Origin: Parachlamydiales bacterium | Lineage (GTDB): Bacteria; Chlamydiota; Chlamydiia; Chlamydiales; SM23-39 | NCBI GenBank assembly: GCA_015661075.1 | Contig: JACVQJ010000005.1 | Span: forward strand, 1 to 48,758 | Length of the DNA: 48,758 nucleotides | Direction of reading: 5' to 3' | Shown here: positions 25,312 through 32,933 of the stretch, one piece after another | Position numbering within the stretch: position 1 is the first letter of the stretch | Layout: each line of letters begins with the position of its first letter | The notes under the pieces: generated by a model | Database searches by the model: none | Seen by the model: the letters and a program-made list of their open reading frames with translations, nothing else | What the model was told of the DNA's origin: nothing | Made by a program: the position numbers and the translations under genes

Positions 25312-26560
25312 GGCCGCTGCTTTTGGACGGGCCCATCAAAGCCCGCTGACTCGTTTCGTTCATTTGTTCGATGGCGAGCCGCGGCTCGATGCCATCCCTG
25401 TTTATGAGAATTTCTGTTTTGCCCTCGCTCTGATGCGCCTCAAGACGATGGAGGGCGTTCAGGAGGGCAAACAGCTGTTCGAACGGTTGTTTCCTTTTCA
25501 GGCGGGCAGCCAATATCTCTGGGCCGGCCATTTTCCCCTCTATCTGCACGATTATCCGCGCTGCTATAGTCCGGTGCAGTCATTGCGTATCGCTCCGGTT
25601 TTGCAGATTTTGCTTAAGCATTTCAGCCACGTTCTCGATGCGGCATTTAAAGAGAGGGCCTGCGCTGTTTTACAGGCGCTGATTGCATCGGCAAAGAGCC
25701 GAAGGAATGAAAAACCGTTCGAGCCGCTTTGGGAAAGGCGCTATCAGGCGATCCTCGGGCAGGCGATGCCGATGGCCGGCGCCCAGACATCGGCTGAATG
25801 GGGCGAAGAGCTCATTACGAATCAGCTGCTGGGTCTTTCTTCCCATGAAATTTTGCGCCTCGTGCATCCCAACCTTGGAGTTTACGTCGGCCCGGGTTTT
25901 CAGGAAGGACAGCCGCAAGGATCTCTTTTGGAAGCGTGTGTTTCTCACACGGCGCCCTCCGCCTGTATGCCTCTTCTCGAGCTGGCGCTTCTCGATCCGC
26001 CGATCACTTCATGGCCTTGCTGGTCGGGGCATGTGAATGGATGGCGGATCTGCCAGAGGCCCGAGGATGCGTTGGGTTTTGCCGAGCAACTTTTACCCGG
26101 ATCCGAGCGGATGGCGCTGCGCTATTTTTGGAAGGGAAAAAATCAGCTGCACAGCCTAATGATTCCAACAGGAAAGTGCGGTGTGGCGATTGAAGAAAAA
26201 GAAAACGGAGTCCAGGTTTTGTTCGATCTGCAGGAAAGCAATCCGGAAGATCTGTTTGAAACGATGGTGTTTTGCGATATCTCCGATGAGACGCAAATCT
26301 TAGTGAATCAGAAAAAAGCCACGCTGTTTTTACCTGGCGACGAGGTGTCGATTCATACGCCCGACCGCATCATTCGGCTGACATTCGCTATCCACGAAGG
26401 AAGCGGGGATTTTTGTGGGCATATCAGCCGCTCCAACCGGCCGGTTCAAAGAAAAGACGATGGATATGAGGCTTTCGACTGGAGAATTGCCTTGCGCACC
26501 CTCAGGCGCTCTCAGTTTTTGCTCCTGTCGCTGAATGTGTCTTTCTCTTTAATCAAATGA
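25301..26560 (+). CDS. Cytosolic protein, unknown function, coupled to the HAD gene
   Basis: The product has 419 residues from the ATG at 25301, which overlaps the end of the HAD gene. The first half is helical (FCFALALMRLKTMEGVQEGK, PVLQILLKHFSHVLDAAF), with tryptophan/tyrosine-rich stretches (YLWAGHFPLYLHDYPRCYSP). The second half appears beta-rich (MIPTGKCGVAIEEKENG, LFLPGDEVSIH). This alpha-then-beta arrangement is reminiscent of heparinase II/III-like or alpha/alpha-toroid enzymes, but no catalytic motif is certain. Coupling to a phosphatase suggests a carbohydrate-related function. The last 49 bases overlap the convergent MFS gene. Confidence 0.6.
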   Translation: MENKAAAFGRAHQSPLTRFVHLFDGEPRLDAIPVYENFCFALALMRLKTMEGVQEGKQLFERLFPFQAGSQYLWAGHFPLYLHDYPRCYSPVQSLRIAPVLQILLKHFSHVLDAAFKERACAVLQALIASAKSRRNEKPFEPLWERRYQAILGQAMPMAGAQTSAEWGEELITNQLLGLSSHEILRLVHPNLGVYVGPGFQEGQPQGSLLEACVSHTAPSACMPLLELALLDPPITSWPCWSGHVNGWRICQRPEDALGFAEQLLPGSERMALRYFWKGKNQLHSLMIPTGKCGVAIEEKENGVQVLFDLQESNPEDLFETMVFCDISDETQILVNQKKATLFLPGDEVSIHTPDRIIRLTFAIHEGSGDFCGHISRSNRPVQRKDDGYEAFDWRIALRTLRRSQFLLLSLNVSFSLIK

Positions 26561-27729
26561 ATCAAAATTCCACTCAAAAAGAAAAAGGCAGCAGATAGAA
26601 GAGTGGAAAACCAAATTGAAAGATTTGAAAGAACGCCAACGCTTAAACCAATAACAATAAATGAAATAGCAAAAAGCGAGCCGCACCCTCCCATCAATTT
26701 CCCCTGTTCTTCGCTGGTTACTTGGTTTGATAACATTGCGAGAAGCGAGCTAAAAGCTAAACACTCAAATACTGAAAAAACAAAAACAACAACCCACTGA
26801 ATCTCTTCTATAGATCGTAAGAAAAATGATAGACTAATAAAAATCCCACTAATGATAAATCCCCAAAAAGAAGTCATGCGTAAAGAAAAAAACTGCATCA
26901 TGAACTTCTGGAAAAAAAGAGGAACCAAGGCAAAACCTATTCCAAGCACAATAAAGAAAAAGGAGATTTGCTTTGGAATAAAATGATATGCTTCATGCAG
27001 AACCAGCGAAATTGATTGAAAATAAAAACCCCAAGCAAATTGAAAGGCCAAAAACACTATGGCCAATCTTCTTGTTCTTGGGTCACGAAAAAGAAAAGTA
27101 AAAGATGTCATGAGAGAGAGCCATAATATTTTATGTGCTTTTCTTTCGTGAGTTTCTCGAAAAAAAACAGATAGACAAAATACATTCAAACAAGAAAGAC
27201 ATGCCGCAAATATGAATGGCATTATAACGCCAAAAGATACCGTCACGCCACTTAAAAACGGCCCGACAATTGATCCAAGGGCAACCGCCAATATCATATA
27301 AGACATGTTTTTTGCTTTGTCTTCATGACTGCTTTTATCGGCAACAGCAGCTTGAGCGATTTCGAAACTGCCCGAGAAAAATCCTGAGCAAAAACGCATT
27401 AATATAAAGAATATAAACCATTTTTGAAGTACTGCAAGCGCTGTAAAAGCATATATAATAGCGTTACATGAAAGAGATGTAATTAATATTTTCTTTCTCC
27501 CGATCCTGTCGGAAAAAGAACCTAAAAAAGGAGACCCAAAAAATCCTCCTAAGGACCAAACTGCAAGAACGATGCCATAGGAAATAAAAGAATCAACTCC
27601 GTTGTAAAAAGGACTGGTTGTTGAAACAACCAGATTAGGTAACAGAGGTAAAACAAGTCCGACTCCCATTATATCCATAATAATGGTAAACATCAATGTA
27701 ATGAGATTTGAATAGGGTATGGCCTTCAT
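26512..27729 (-). CDS. MFS drug/antiporter-type transporter, AT-rich
   Basis: The 405-residue protein has 12 membrane helices. The loop between helices 2 and 3 reads GSFSDRIGRKKIL, the classic MFS motif A, and MDIMGVGLVLPLLP in helix 1 is the pattern of TetA/Bcr-like drug:H+ antiporters. Composition is much more AT-rich than the flanking housekeeping genes and rich in Phe/Ile/Lys codons ending in A/T, which suggests horizontal acquisition. The substrate cannot be read from the sequence. It overlaps the convergent upstream gene by 49 nt and borders the decayed toxin-antitoxin zone. Confidence 0.8.
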   Translation of the reverse strand: MKAIPYSNLITLMFTIIMDIMGVGLVLPLLPNLVVSTTSPFYNGVDSFISYGIVLAVWSLGGFFGSPFLGSFSDRIGRKKILITSLSCNAIIYAFTALAVLQKWFIFFILMRFCSGFFSGSFEIAQAAVADKSSHEDKAKNMSYMILAVALGSIVGPFLSGVTVSFGVIMPFIFAACLSCLNVFCLSVFFRETHERKAHKILWLSLMTSFTFLFRDPRTRRLAIVFLAFQFAWGFYFQSISLVLHEAYHFIPKQISFFFIVLGIGFALVPLFFQKFMMQFFSLRMTSFWGFIISGIFISLSFFLRSIEEIQWVVVFVFSVFECLAFSSLLAMLSNQVTSEEQGKLMGGCGSLFAISFIVIGLSVGVLSNLSIWFSTLLSAAFFFLSGILIHLIKEKDTFSDRSKN

Positions 27730-28078
27730 TTTTTGTCTGTGCGATCAGTCGTTTCTACCAAAATCTCATCATTGATGATTAATTTATAGTTTTATTCGTG
27801 TTTAAGCAGTGCTAAAAGCATTGCTCTCACTTATGAACGCACTGCTTGCCTGGAGTCCATCCATTTCCTCAATTCCCTCGATGAGAAAGTCCTGTGATCT
27901 CTGCTTCGCCTGCCTTGCTATGGCCTAACACCACATGACCTAAAAAGTCACTTAATGGAAGGTGTTTTTTAACCCATTTAGAGGATAAATGTACCGTGGA
28001 GCTTTCGAGCTAGCGCAATGCTTCGATTTATTATTTGACAGCTCCTGTGCGCCACGAACCGCACTTATCCGGGCTTAA
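27730..28078. other. 349-bp stretch without supported gene
   Basis: I see no credible ORF, RNA gene or strong repeat here. It separates the AT-rich MFS gene from the HipB-like module. The minus-strand frame around 27870-27980 stays open for about 40 codons but shows no family pattern; it may be debris of a former gene. Confidence 0.5.
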
Positions 28079-28110
28079 TTGACAAAACATAGTGGATATT
28101 ATACTATCCA
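28079..28110 (+). promoter_or_regulatory. Promoter with HipB-type operator
   Basis: TTGACA (28079-28084) is followed after 17 nt by TACTAT (28102-28107). Overlapping the -10 box is a perfect inverted repeat TGGATA (28093-28098) / TATCCA (28105-28110) with a 6-nt spacer. HipB of E. coli is known to bind TATCC/GGATA half sites, so this is the likely autoregulatory operator of the HipB-like gene at 28142. Confidence 0.6.
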
Positions 28111-28141
28111 TTATATACGAATAAACGATATAGTAGATACA

Positions 28142-28447
28142 ATGGCACCTCTTAACTTATATACTCCGCACGAGGTTTTGCTCCAAACAGCCTTGCGAGC
28201 CAAAGAAAAAAGGCTTTTTCTGAATTTGTCTCAGAAGTCGCTTTCCGATCGTTCTGGTGTGAGTTTTGGTGTGATTAAAAAATTCGAAAAAACCGGAAAA
28301 ATCTCTTTGGAGTCCCTTCTGAAATTAGCCTTTGTTTTAGAGGCGCTCAATGAATTTGCAGACGTGTTTAGTCCAAAAACATTGGAATCGTATTCATCCC
28401 TGGATCAGCTGCTTAAGCGCAAATCGAGAAGAAGAGGCAGAAAATGA
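28142..28447 (+). CDS. HipB-like XRE-family antitoxin/repressor
   Basis: The 101-residue protein has a helix-turn-helix domain at about residues 25-75 (LSQKSLSDRSGVSFGVIKKFEKTGKISLESLLKLA is the span; key residues are the SQKSL...SGVS turn). It ends in an arginine/lysine-rich tail (RKSRRRGRK). This layout, with FEKTGKISLESLLKLAFVL, is the one found directly upstream of HipA kinases. The ATG at 28142 is used; an upstream in-frame TTG belongs to the -35 box. It would repress its own promoter. The toxin gene that follows is broken, so the antitoxin is orphaned. Confidence 0.75.
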   Translation: MAPLNLYTPHEVLLQTALRAKEKRLFLNLSQKSLSDRSGVSFGVIKKFEKTGKISLESLLKLAFVLEALNEFADVFSPKTLESYSSLDQLLKRKSRRRGRK

Positions 28448-28545
28448 ACGATTTTACTCAATCCCTGTTTGTCGATTATTGTTCCACTCAGCCGATTGCG
28501 ATGGGGCGGTTGGCCTATATGAATCGGAGAATTGCGTTTGAATAA
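28444..28545 (+). pseudogene. HipA toxin, N-terminal remnant
   Basis: The frame starts with ATG overlapping the HipB stop (ATGA) and encodes MNDFTQSLFVD...MGRLAYMNRRIAFE before a TAA at 28543-28545. GRLAYxNRRIxFEY is the N-terminal signature of HipA-family kinases (about 400 residues). Removing one A in the ttgaataatg stretch would restore an open frame to a TGA at 28710-28712, but that extension shows no kinase core. The gene is therefore a short fragment with a frameshift and a large 3' deletion. Confidence 0.7.
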
Positions 28546-28700
28546 TGCAGTAAAACAGAGAACGCATCGGGAGAGAATTCCGAGAACTCAGCAAGAGTTG
28601 GCTAGAGGATTGCGCTCAACGCTTGCAGGACTCCAGAAGGAACCAGAAAAACGATTCGAAACTTGTTCAATGCTCTGGCAGTTCGTTATGCTGCCTGAGT

Positions 28701-28727
28701 CGCCTGTTTGAATGCCGGGTTAGTAAT
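28701..28727. repeat. 27-bp direct repeat, copy 1
   Basis: The sequence cctgtttgaatgccgggt and its surroundings recur at 29734-29760 (25 of 27 identical). The second copy forms the 3' end of the minus-strand CPBP protease gene. The repeat brackets the MntA/HepT/TnpB debris. Confidence 0.85.
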
Positions 28728-28949
28728 TCAAAAAAAGCTTAATGAAAGAAAAATTCAACGGCCCTTTTTGGAAGCTCTATAGGAAGAAGAGGCGCACATT
28801 GGGTAAAGGTGCAATAATAAATTCATTTCGTTACAATATGTTTTTGAGGCTAGAAATTAGTTTGCAGGAGTTGCTGCCAAGGTCAGGGCTATTGCATGAA
28901 GAATATCTTGACATGCTCTGTTCATAGAGAAAAACATGATAGGCATGAT

Positions 28950-29035
28950 CGACGAAGCGTCGGCAGGATGAACAGGATAAAATTATATTATCCTGCATAT
29001 CCTGCCGATCCTCCCGCGAAGCGGATCCTGTTTTT
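28950..29035. repeat. Structured palindromic element (REP/BIME-like)
   Basis: Three stems stand in a row: cgac/gtcg (28950-28962), a long stem with arms 28961-28980 and 28988-29007 (cggcaggat-gaa-caggataa against its complement, 3-nt internal mismatch, 7-nt loop), and ccgc-gaa-gcgg (29013-29023). A T-rich run follows (29030-29040). It may be a repetitive extragenic palindrome, a structured RNA or a strong terminator ahead of the MntA gene. Confidence 0.6.
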
Positions 29036-29115
29036 CTTTTCAAGCAATTTATCATGCAATCTCCCTGCTGCCAAGGTGACTTCATGGTTTTAGCTTCTAA
29101 CCATTCAGGGAAACT

Positions 29116-29421
29116 GTGGCTAAAAAAAGCACTATAGCTTCTTTTTCATCGATTAAAAAGAGAGCGCTGCCTGTTTTGAAAAAACACGATGTAAAACGAG
29201 CAGCCATTTTTGGATCGTATGCTCGTGGAATGGCAAATTCGAAAAGTGATGTCGATTTTCTGATCGAATATAAGGGAAAGAATAAATCACTTTTTGATCT
29301 GGTCGAATTAAAGTCGGATTTGGAAGAAACCCTGGATCGAAAAGTTGATGTGATAACATACGCTTCTATTTATTGGAGACTTCGTGAGCGAATTCTGGCT
29401 GAACAGGTGATTATTTTGTGA
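29116..29421 (+). CDS. MntA-like minimal nucleotidyltransferase antitoxin
   Basis: The 101-residue protein shows the minimal nucleotidyltransferase motif GSYARG (33-38) followed by SDVDFLIE with Asp45 and Asp47, plus a later acidic strand (KVDVITY). MntA antitoxins AMPylate the partner HEPN RNase HepT. The GTG start at 29116 has aggga upstream. The next gene overlaps at GTGA, as normal for mntA-hepT, but that partner is truncated (see 29418). The antitoxin is intact while the toxin is lost, which fits a decaying module. Confidence 0.8.
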   Translation: MAKKSTIASFSSIKKRALPVLKKHDVKRAAIFGSYARGMANSKSDVDFLIEYKGKNKSLFDLVELKSDLEETLDRKVDVITYASIYWRLRERILAEQVIIL

Positions 29422-29669
29422 AAAAAGATCCCAAAGTATTTATTCATCATATATTAGAATCTATCATGCTTGTCGAGAAATATACAAAAAACAAGACGCA
29501 AGCTCAGTTTGAGTGCGTCAGTTGTGGATATAAAAATCACGCCGATGTGGTTGGCGCGATCAATATTTTAGAGCGAGGACATCGCTTATTAGCCTGTGGA
29601 GAGTCGGTAGTTTTAAACCACTCGAAGAAGCAGGAACCCGCCGAAGTGAGTCAGTTAGCCTTTAACTGA
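29418..29669 (+). pseudogene. HepT N-terminus fused in frame to a TnpB C-terminal tail
   Basis: The 83-residue frame is a chimera. Residues 1-27 (KDPKVFIHHILESIMLVEKY and KNKT) match the first helix of HepT/DUF86 HEPN toxins. From residue 28 on, FECVSCGYKNHADVVGAINI is the zinc-ribbon and final motif of IS200/IS605 TnpB (second CxxC of the ribbon and the D of NADxxxAxNI). HepT's RNase motif RX4-6H is missing, as are the TnpB catalytic parts except the last. The fusion is in frame, so a small chimeric protein could still be made. It overlaps mntA by 4 nt. Confidence 0.8.
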
Positions 29670-29712
29670 ACGCCATAGGAATCCCCTTCCTGCAGGAAGG
29701 GGAGGATGTCAA
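29502..29712 (+). mobile_element. IS200/IS605-family remnant with right-end hairpin
   Basis: It comprises the last 55 codons of tnpB and 43 bp after the stop. The right end holds a perfect 20-bp palindrome ccccttcctgcaggaagggg (29683-29702) followed by aggatgtcaa, the usual right-end layout of IS605-type elements. The left end, tnpA and most of tnpB are absent, so the element is dead. The left junction falls within the hepT frame; the right junction directly meets a copy of the HipB promoter start. Confidence 0.7.
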
Positions 29713-29760
29713 TGACAAAATATAGTGGATAGTCACCTGTTTGAATGCTGGGTTAGTAAT
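29713..29760. repeat. Scar: fused copies of the HipB promoter start and the 28701 repeat
   Basis: Bases 29713-29731 match 28080-28098 (18 of 19), that is, the -35 region and left operator half of the HipB promoter. Bases 29734-29760 match 28701-28727 (25 of 27), the region after the HipA remnant. A second copy of the 28080-28727 block seems to have lost its interior, leaving its two ends fused. Confidence 0.75.
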
Positions 29761-30511
29761 CAGCTTTAGCTTGAAGCGCCTTTATTTGGTGTTGCCAATT
29801 TGACCTTAATTGTTCCAGCTCATTTTTTTCTGAAGTCGTCGAAGTTTTTGACATTTGAGCAATCGCTGCATCCGCACGCTGCACAGCTTCTGTTAAAAGC
29901 CTTAATTCTCTTTCTTTAGGAGGCAATTCCCGCAGTTCTTTTTCCCACTTGAACTCAAGGAATTCAGGCCAGTATTTATCGAGTAACCCTGTACTGAGAT
30001 TAGCCGTCATATGCGCCCCTATAGACGCTGCTAAGCCCAGTTTCGCTCGAACTACTCCAAAACCGATACCGGCGAGCGATGATATTGTAGCTGGGAAAGT
30101 TCCGCCCTGTTCATGATTGAAATAATGAAGTAACCCAAAGCCAATTCCCGATCCCACAATAGAAAGAACTGATGCCTGTGACAGCCCTAAAAGGGATGGC
30201 GCTGCAAGCTGATGGAAGCAAAAAACCATTCCTAAGCTAGCCATCGGTTGCAATAGGCCTCGAAAAACAATCTCTTCAAAAATGGGCGCTATAATAACCC
30301 CGGGGACAAACTCTTTGTCCAACATTTCAAAAGCCATGACTTGAGGACCATCATCTGGGTCCAGACTCGGTTTTACTTCTAGGCCGGTCATGAGCATGCC
30401 AACTTTCTGCGCTGTGGTATGCCAAGCAAATTCTGCCAGGCCGAAACCAATACCCATTCCCACAGCCTCGAAATTTTGCCAACCTACCAGATTACCAATA
30501 CTTAGAGACAT
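29753..30511 (-). CDS. CPBP/CAAX-type intramembrane metalloprotease
   Basis: The product has 252 residues with several membrane helices and the three CPBP motifs: EExxxR at Glu79-Glu80-Arg84 (EEIVFRG), FxxxH with His129 (FGLLHY), and HxxxN with His167 and Asn171. Family members include Rce1-like prenyl-protein proteases and bacterial Abi proteins for bacteriocin self-immunity. The C-terminal 70 residues form a charged coiled-coil-like tail that is unusual for the family. The ATG at 30511 is preferred over the GTG at 30520, as aaggtg precedes it by about six nt. Its last codons lie in the 27-bp repeat shared with 28701-28727. Confidence 0.75.
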   Translation of the reverse strand: MSLSIGNLVGWQNFEAVGMGIGFGLAEFAWHTTAQKVGMLMTGLEVKPSLDPDDGPQVMAFEMLDKEFVPGVIIAPIFEEIVFRGLLQPMASLGMVFCFHQLAAPSLLGLSQASVLSIVGSGIGFGLLHYFNHEQGGTFPATISSLAGIGFGVVRAKLGLAASIGAHMTANLSTGLLDKYWPEFLEFKWEKELRELPPKERELRLLTEAVQRADAAIAQMSKTSTTSEKNELEQLRSNWQHQIKALQAKADY

Positions 30512-30578
30512 AATAATCACCTTTTTTGGATTTCACTTTGCCCTATTTCTGAGAGCTGTAGTTCCATCTGGCCTATAA

Positions 30579-31499
30579 TCAGGTGTTTGCCGTCGGATGC
30601 GCTTTGGCTGTTGAAAGGCTGTCTACAGCCATCCCCATTGCATGAAGGCCGTTGTCGACAAACAGGATGGATCCCGTGATCGCCGAGGCGAGAGGGGAGC
30701 AGAGAAAGACGGCGGCATGGGCCACTTCTTCGGCATGAAGGTCTTTGACGAGCGGGGCATTGGCCTTTGAATAGGCGATCATGTCGTCGATCATGCCGAT
30801 GGCTTTCGCCGCTCTGCTTTTCAATGGGCCGGCAGAGATCGCGTTGATGCGGATATTCCACTTGCGGCCCGCTTCCCAGGCCAGCGTCCGCGTGTCGCTT
30901 TCGAGAGCGGCTTTGGCCGAGCTCATCCCGCCGCCGTAGCCGGGGATGGCTCGCTCGGAAGCGATATAGGTGAGGGACAAGGCAGAGCCGCCTGTCGACA
31001 TGATTGGACCAAAATGCGAAACGAGGGAAACGAACGAATAGGAAGAGGCGCTCAGTGCGCTGAGATAGCCTTTTCGCGAAGTTTCAAGCAGGCTCTTGGT
31101 CACTTCCGGGGCGTTGGCCAGCGAATGGACGAGAATGTCGATATGGCCAAAGTCTTTTTGAATCTGTGCGGCCACTTCGGAAATCGTATAGCCGGACATT
31201 TCGCTGTAGCGTTTGTTTTCGCGGATATCTTGCGGGACGTCATCGGGCCGATCAAAGGCGGCATCGAGCGGATAGATTTTTTTATATTCCATCATGCGGC
31301 CGTCGGATAGTTTTCTCGATTCATCGAACTTGCCCATGGACCAGGATGTGGTGAAGATCTTGACGATCGGAGTCCATGTGCCGATGAGGATTTCAGCGCC
31401 CTGTTCATAGAGAGCTTTGGCAATCGCCCAGCCGAAACCATGATCGTCGCCGATGCCGGCGATAAAGGCCCGTTTACCTCGAAGATCCTGTCTTGTCAT
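30579..31499 (-). CDS. fabI: Enoyl-[acyl-carrier-protein] reductase (NADH), FabI of chlamydial/plant type
   Basis: The enzyme reduces trans-2-enoyl-ACP in the last step of each type II fatty acid elongation cycle. Its 306 residues include the nucleotide-binding loop [16 protein letters not shown] (15-30), a GTW insert typical of plant and chlamydial Fab[10 protein letters not shown], and the catalytic region [19 protein letters not shown] with Lys196 and Tyr188. [20 protein letters not shown] is nearly the plant plastid sequence. This is one of the clearest lineage markers in the window. The ATG has aaagga a few nt upstream. It is divergent from parA. Confidence 0.95.
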   Translation of the reverse strand: MTRQDLRGKRAFIAGIGDDHGFGWAIAKALYEQGAEILIGTWTPIVKIFTTSWSMGKFDESRKLSDGRMMEYKKIYPLDAAFDRPDDVPQDIRENKRYSEMSGYTISEVAAQIQKDFGHIDILVHSLANAPEVTKSLLETSRKGYLSALSASSYSFVSLVSHFGPIMSTGGSALSLTYIASERAIPGYGGGMSSAKAALESDTRTLAWEAGRKWNIRINAISAGPLKSRAAKAIGMIDDMIAYSKANAPLVKDLHAEEVAHAAVFLCSPLASAITGSILFVDNGLHAMGMAVDSLSTAKAHPTANT

Positions 31500-31575
31500 A
31501 AAAATCCTTTACTTGTCTGATTGGCTATTAATTTTATCCCAGAAAGGCTTGGTTGTCCAAGGATCAATTTTTCCC

Positions 31576-31605
31576 TTGTCAACCACATGGGAAATTCGCT
31601 ATAGG
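31576..31605 (+). promoter_or_regulatory. Probable promoter for parA
   Basis: TTGTCA (31576-31581) and TATAGG (31600-31605) are separated by 18 nt, 35 nt before the ATG at 31641, which has gggggag as ribosome binding site. Confidence 0.4.
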
Positions 31606-31640
31606 TTAAGCGGGTATCCGTAATTGTTGGGGGAGATTGA

Positions 31641-32420
31641 ATGAGAACGATCGCTATTGTCAATCAAAAGGGTGGGTCCGGTAAAACCACGACCGCAGTG
31701 AATCTGGCGGCAACGCTGGCCGAAGCGGGAAAAAAAGTTTTGCTGGTCGATCTCGATCCCCAGGCCTCTGCCTCGCTTTGGTATGGTTTTAAGGAAATGG
31801 GCAAGGCTCTCTATGCTGTAATGACTGAGGACGCTAAGCTCGAAAGCGCGATCGAAAAGAGCTCGATTGACAATCTCGACATCGTTCCTTCATCGCCCCT
31901 TTTGGCTGGCGTTGAAAAAGCTCTTTCGAACGAAGTGGCATCGGAAACGATTCTGAAACACAAGTTTTTTAAGATTCCCAATAAACCGTGGGACTATTTG
32001 TTGATCGACTGCCCGCCGACCCTTGGCATTCTCTCCCTAAATGCATTGACAACAGCGAACGAAGTGCTAGTGCCGGTCGAGGCGCATGTCATGGCCCTTC
32101 ATGGCCTCGTTCAGTTGCTCAAGACTATCAGCACGGTCAAACAGCGACTGAACCCCGATCTCGAGATTGCCGGTATCCTGGCCTGCCGCGTTGATAACCG
32201 CACCAAACATTCCCAGGAAGTGCTCTCCCAGCTGCGCTCTCGATTTGAGGGAAAAGTCTATCAGTCAGTAATCCGCGAAAATATCCGGTTGGCTGAAGCA
32301 CCTCTGCATTTGAAGCCGATCACATCCTATGCGACCTCCTGCAACGGCGCCCAAGATTACCGCAATCTGGCGAAAGAACTGATCGGTCAGGAAAAGAAGG
32401 CTACTTTACCTTCTTCTTAA
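31641..32420 (+). CDS. parA: ParA/Soj-family ATPase
   Basis: The 259-residue protein begins with the deviant Walker A motif KGGSGKTT (residues 10-17) and continues with LLVDLDPQASAS and the Walker B-like YLLIDCPPTLGILS. This is a chromosomal-type ParA of the Soj branch, which positions the origin or other cargo by ATP-driven DNA binding. No ParB or parS is adjacent. Chlamydia species carry a similar gene annotated minD/parA. The last 20 nt overlap a small minus-strand gene. Confidence 0.92.
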   Translation: MRTIAIVNQKGGSGKTTTAVNLAATLAEAGKKVLLVDLDPQASASLWYGFKEMGKALYAVMTEDAKLESAIEKSSIDNLDIVPSSPLLAGVEKALSNEVASETILKHKFFKIPNKPWDYLLIDCPPTLGILSLNALTTANEVLVPVEAHVMALHGLVQLLKTISTVKQRLNPDLEIAGILACRVDNRTKHSQEVLSQLRSRFEGKVYQSVIRENIRLAEAPLHLKPITSYATSCNGAQDYRNLAKELIGQEKKATLPSS

Positions 32421-32535
32421 GCACACTGCGCCGCCAACCTTCAGCGGTGAGTACCCGATCGACAGTGTTTTCTTGAAGAGTTTTTGTCTTGGCCCGTTTT
32501 TTTTCAGGCGGTTTCTTTCGTGTAAATATGCCCAT
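32401..32535 (-). CDS. Small basic protein (44 residues) antisense to the parA end
   Basis: The frame MGIFTRKKPPEKKRAKTK... ends TAEGWRRSVLKKKVK. It is lysine/arginine-rich (over a third basic) with a proline turn, so it is likely a nucleic-acid-binding or ribosome-associated small protein if real. It overlaps the parA stop by 20 nt on the opposite strand. A TTGACG-17-TAAGAT promoter lies just before the ATG on the minus strand, giving a very short leader. The codons look normal, but nothing else supports it, so confidence is moderate. Confidence 0.4.
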   Translation of the reverse strand: MGIFTRKKPPEKKRAKTKTLQENTVDRVLTAEGWRRSVLKKKVK

Positions 32536-32729
32536 AATACCACCATCTTATTCTATCCGGAGGCACACGTCAATCATCAGTTGAAGGTGGCCTTAGCACC
32601 GACAACAAGAATTGTTGGCTATGCAAATCCAAGAAAAGTCTAAGTCTTCCCCGATTCTCCTCTGATTGATTATAATCTTACTTATTGCTGATCAAGTATT
32701 TGTAGTAATTAATTGACGTCTTTTCGTTT

Positions 32730-32906
32730 AGAGGAACTGACTATGATAACAATCCATCCAAAGTTGTTTTTCCGGGCGGATTAGTGATCGATGATCCGTT
32801 CATCTATATGGCGTGGGGAAAGAATGATAAAGAGATCATGATCACGACGTTTGATCGGGAAAAACTACTGGTTTCAATGGAGCCGATGCAAACGATTGTA
32901 GAATGA
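32730..32906 (+). pseudogene. 3' remnant of a glycosidase/phosphorylase-like gene (GH130-like)
   Basis: Without a start codon, the frame reads GTDYDNNPSKVVFPGGLVID, then DPFIYMAWGKNDKEIMITTF and DREKLL, ending at TGA 32904-32906. NxxVVFPxG followed by a tyrosine-rich strand and an xxND/xxAD motif is the ending of five-bladed beta-propeller sugar enzymes such as GH130 phosphorylases. An upstream TAA at 32706-32708 limits the frame. It is a fragment of about 60 codons whose 5' part is gone. The family assignment is from memory. Confidence 0.45.
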
Positions 32907-32933
32907 CCTGCATTTGACTATACTGATGGGTGT

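Noticed and set aside
28742..28927. 61-codon frame after the HipA remnant
   Set aside because: No ribosome binding site, no family pattern, and it lies in a repeat- and debris-rich stretch.
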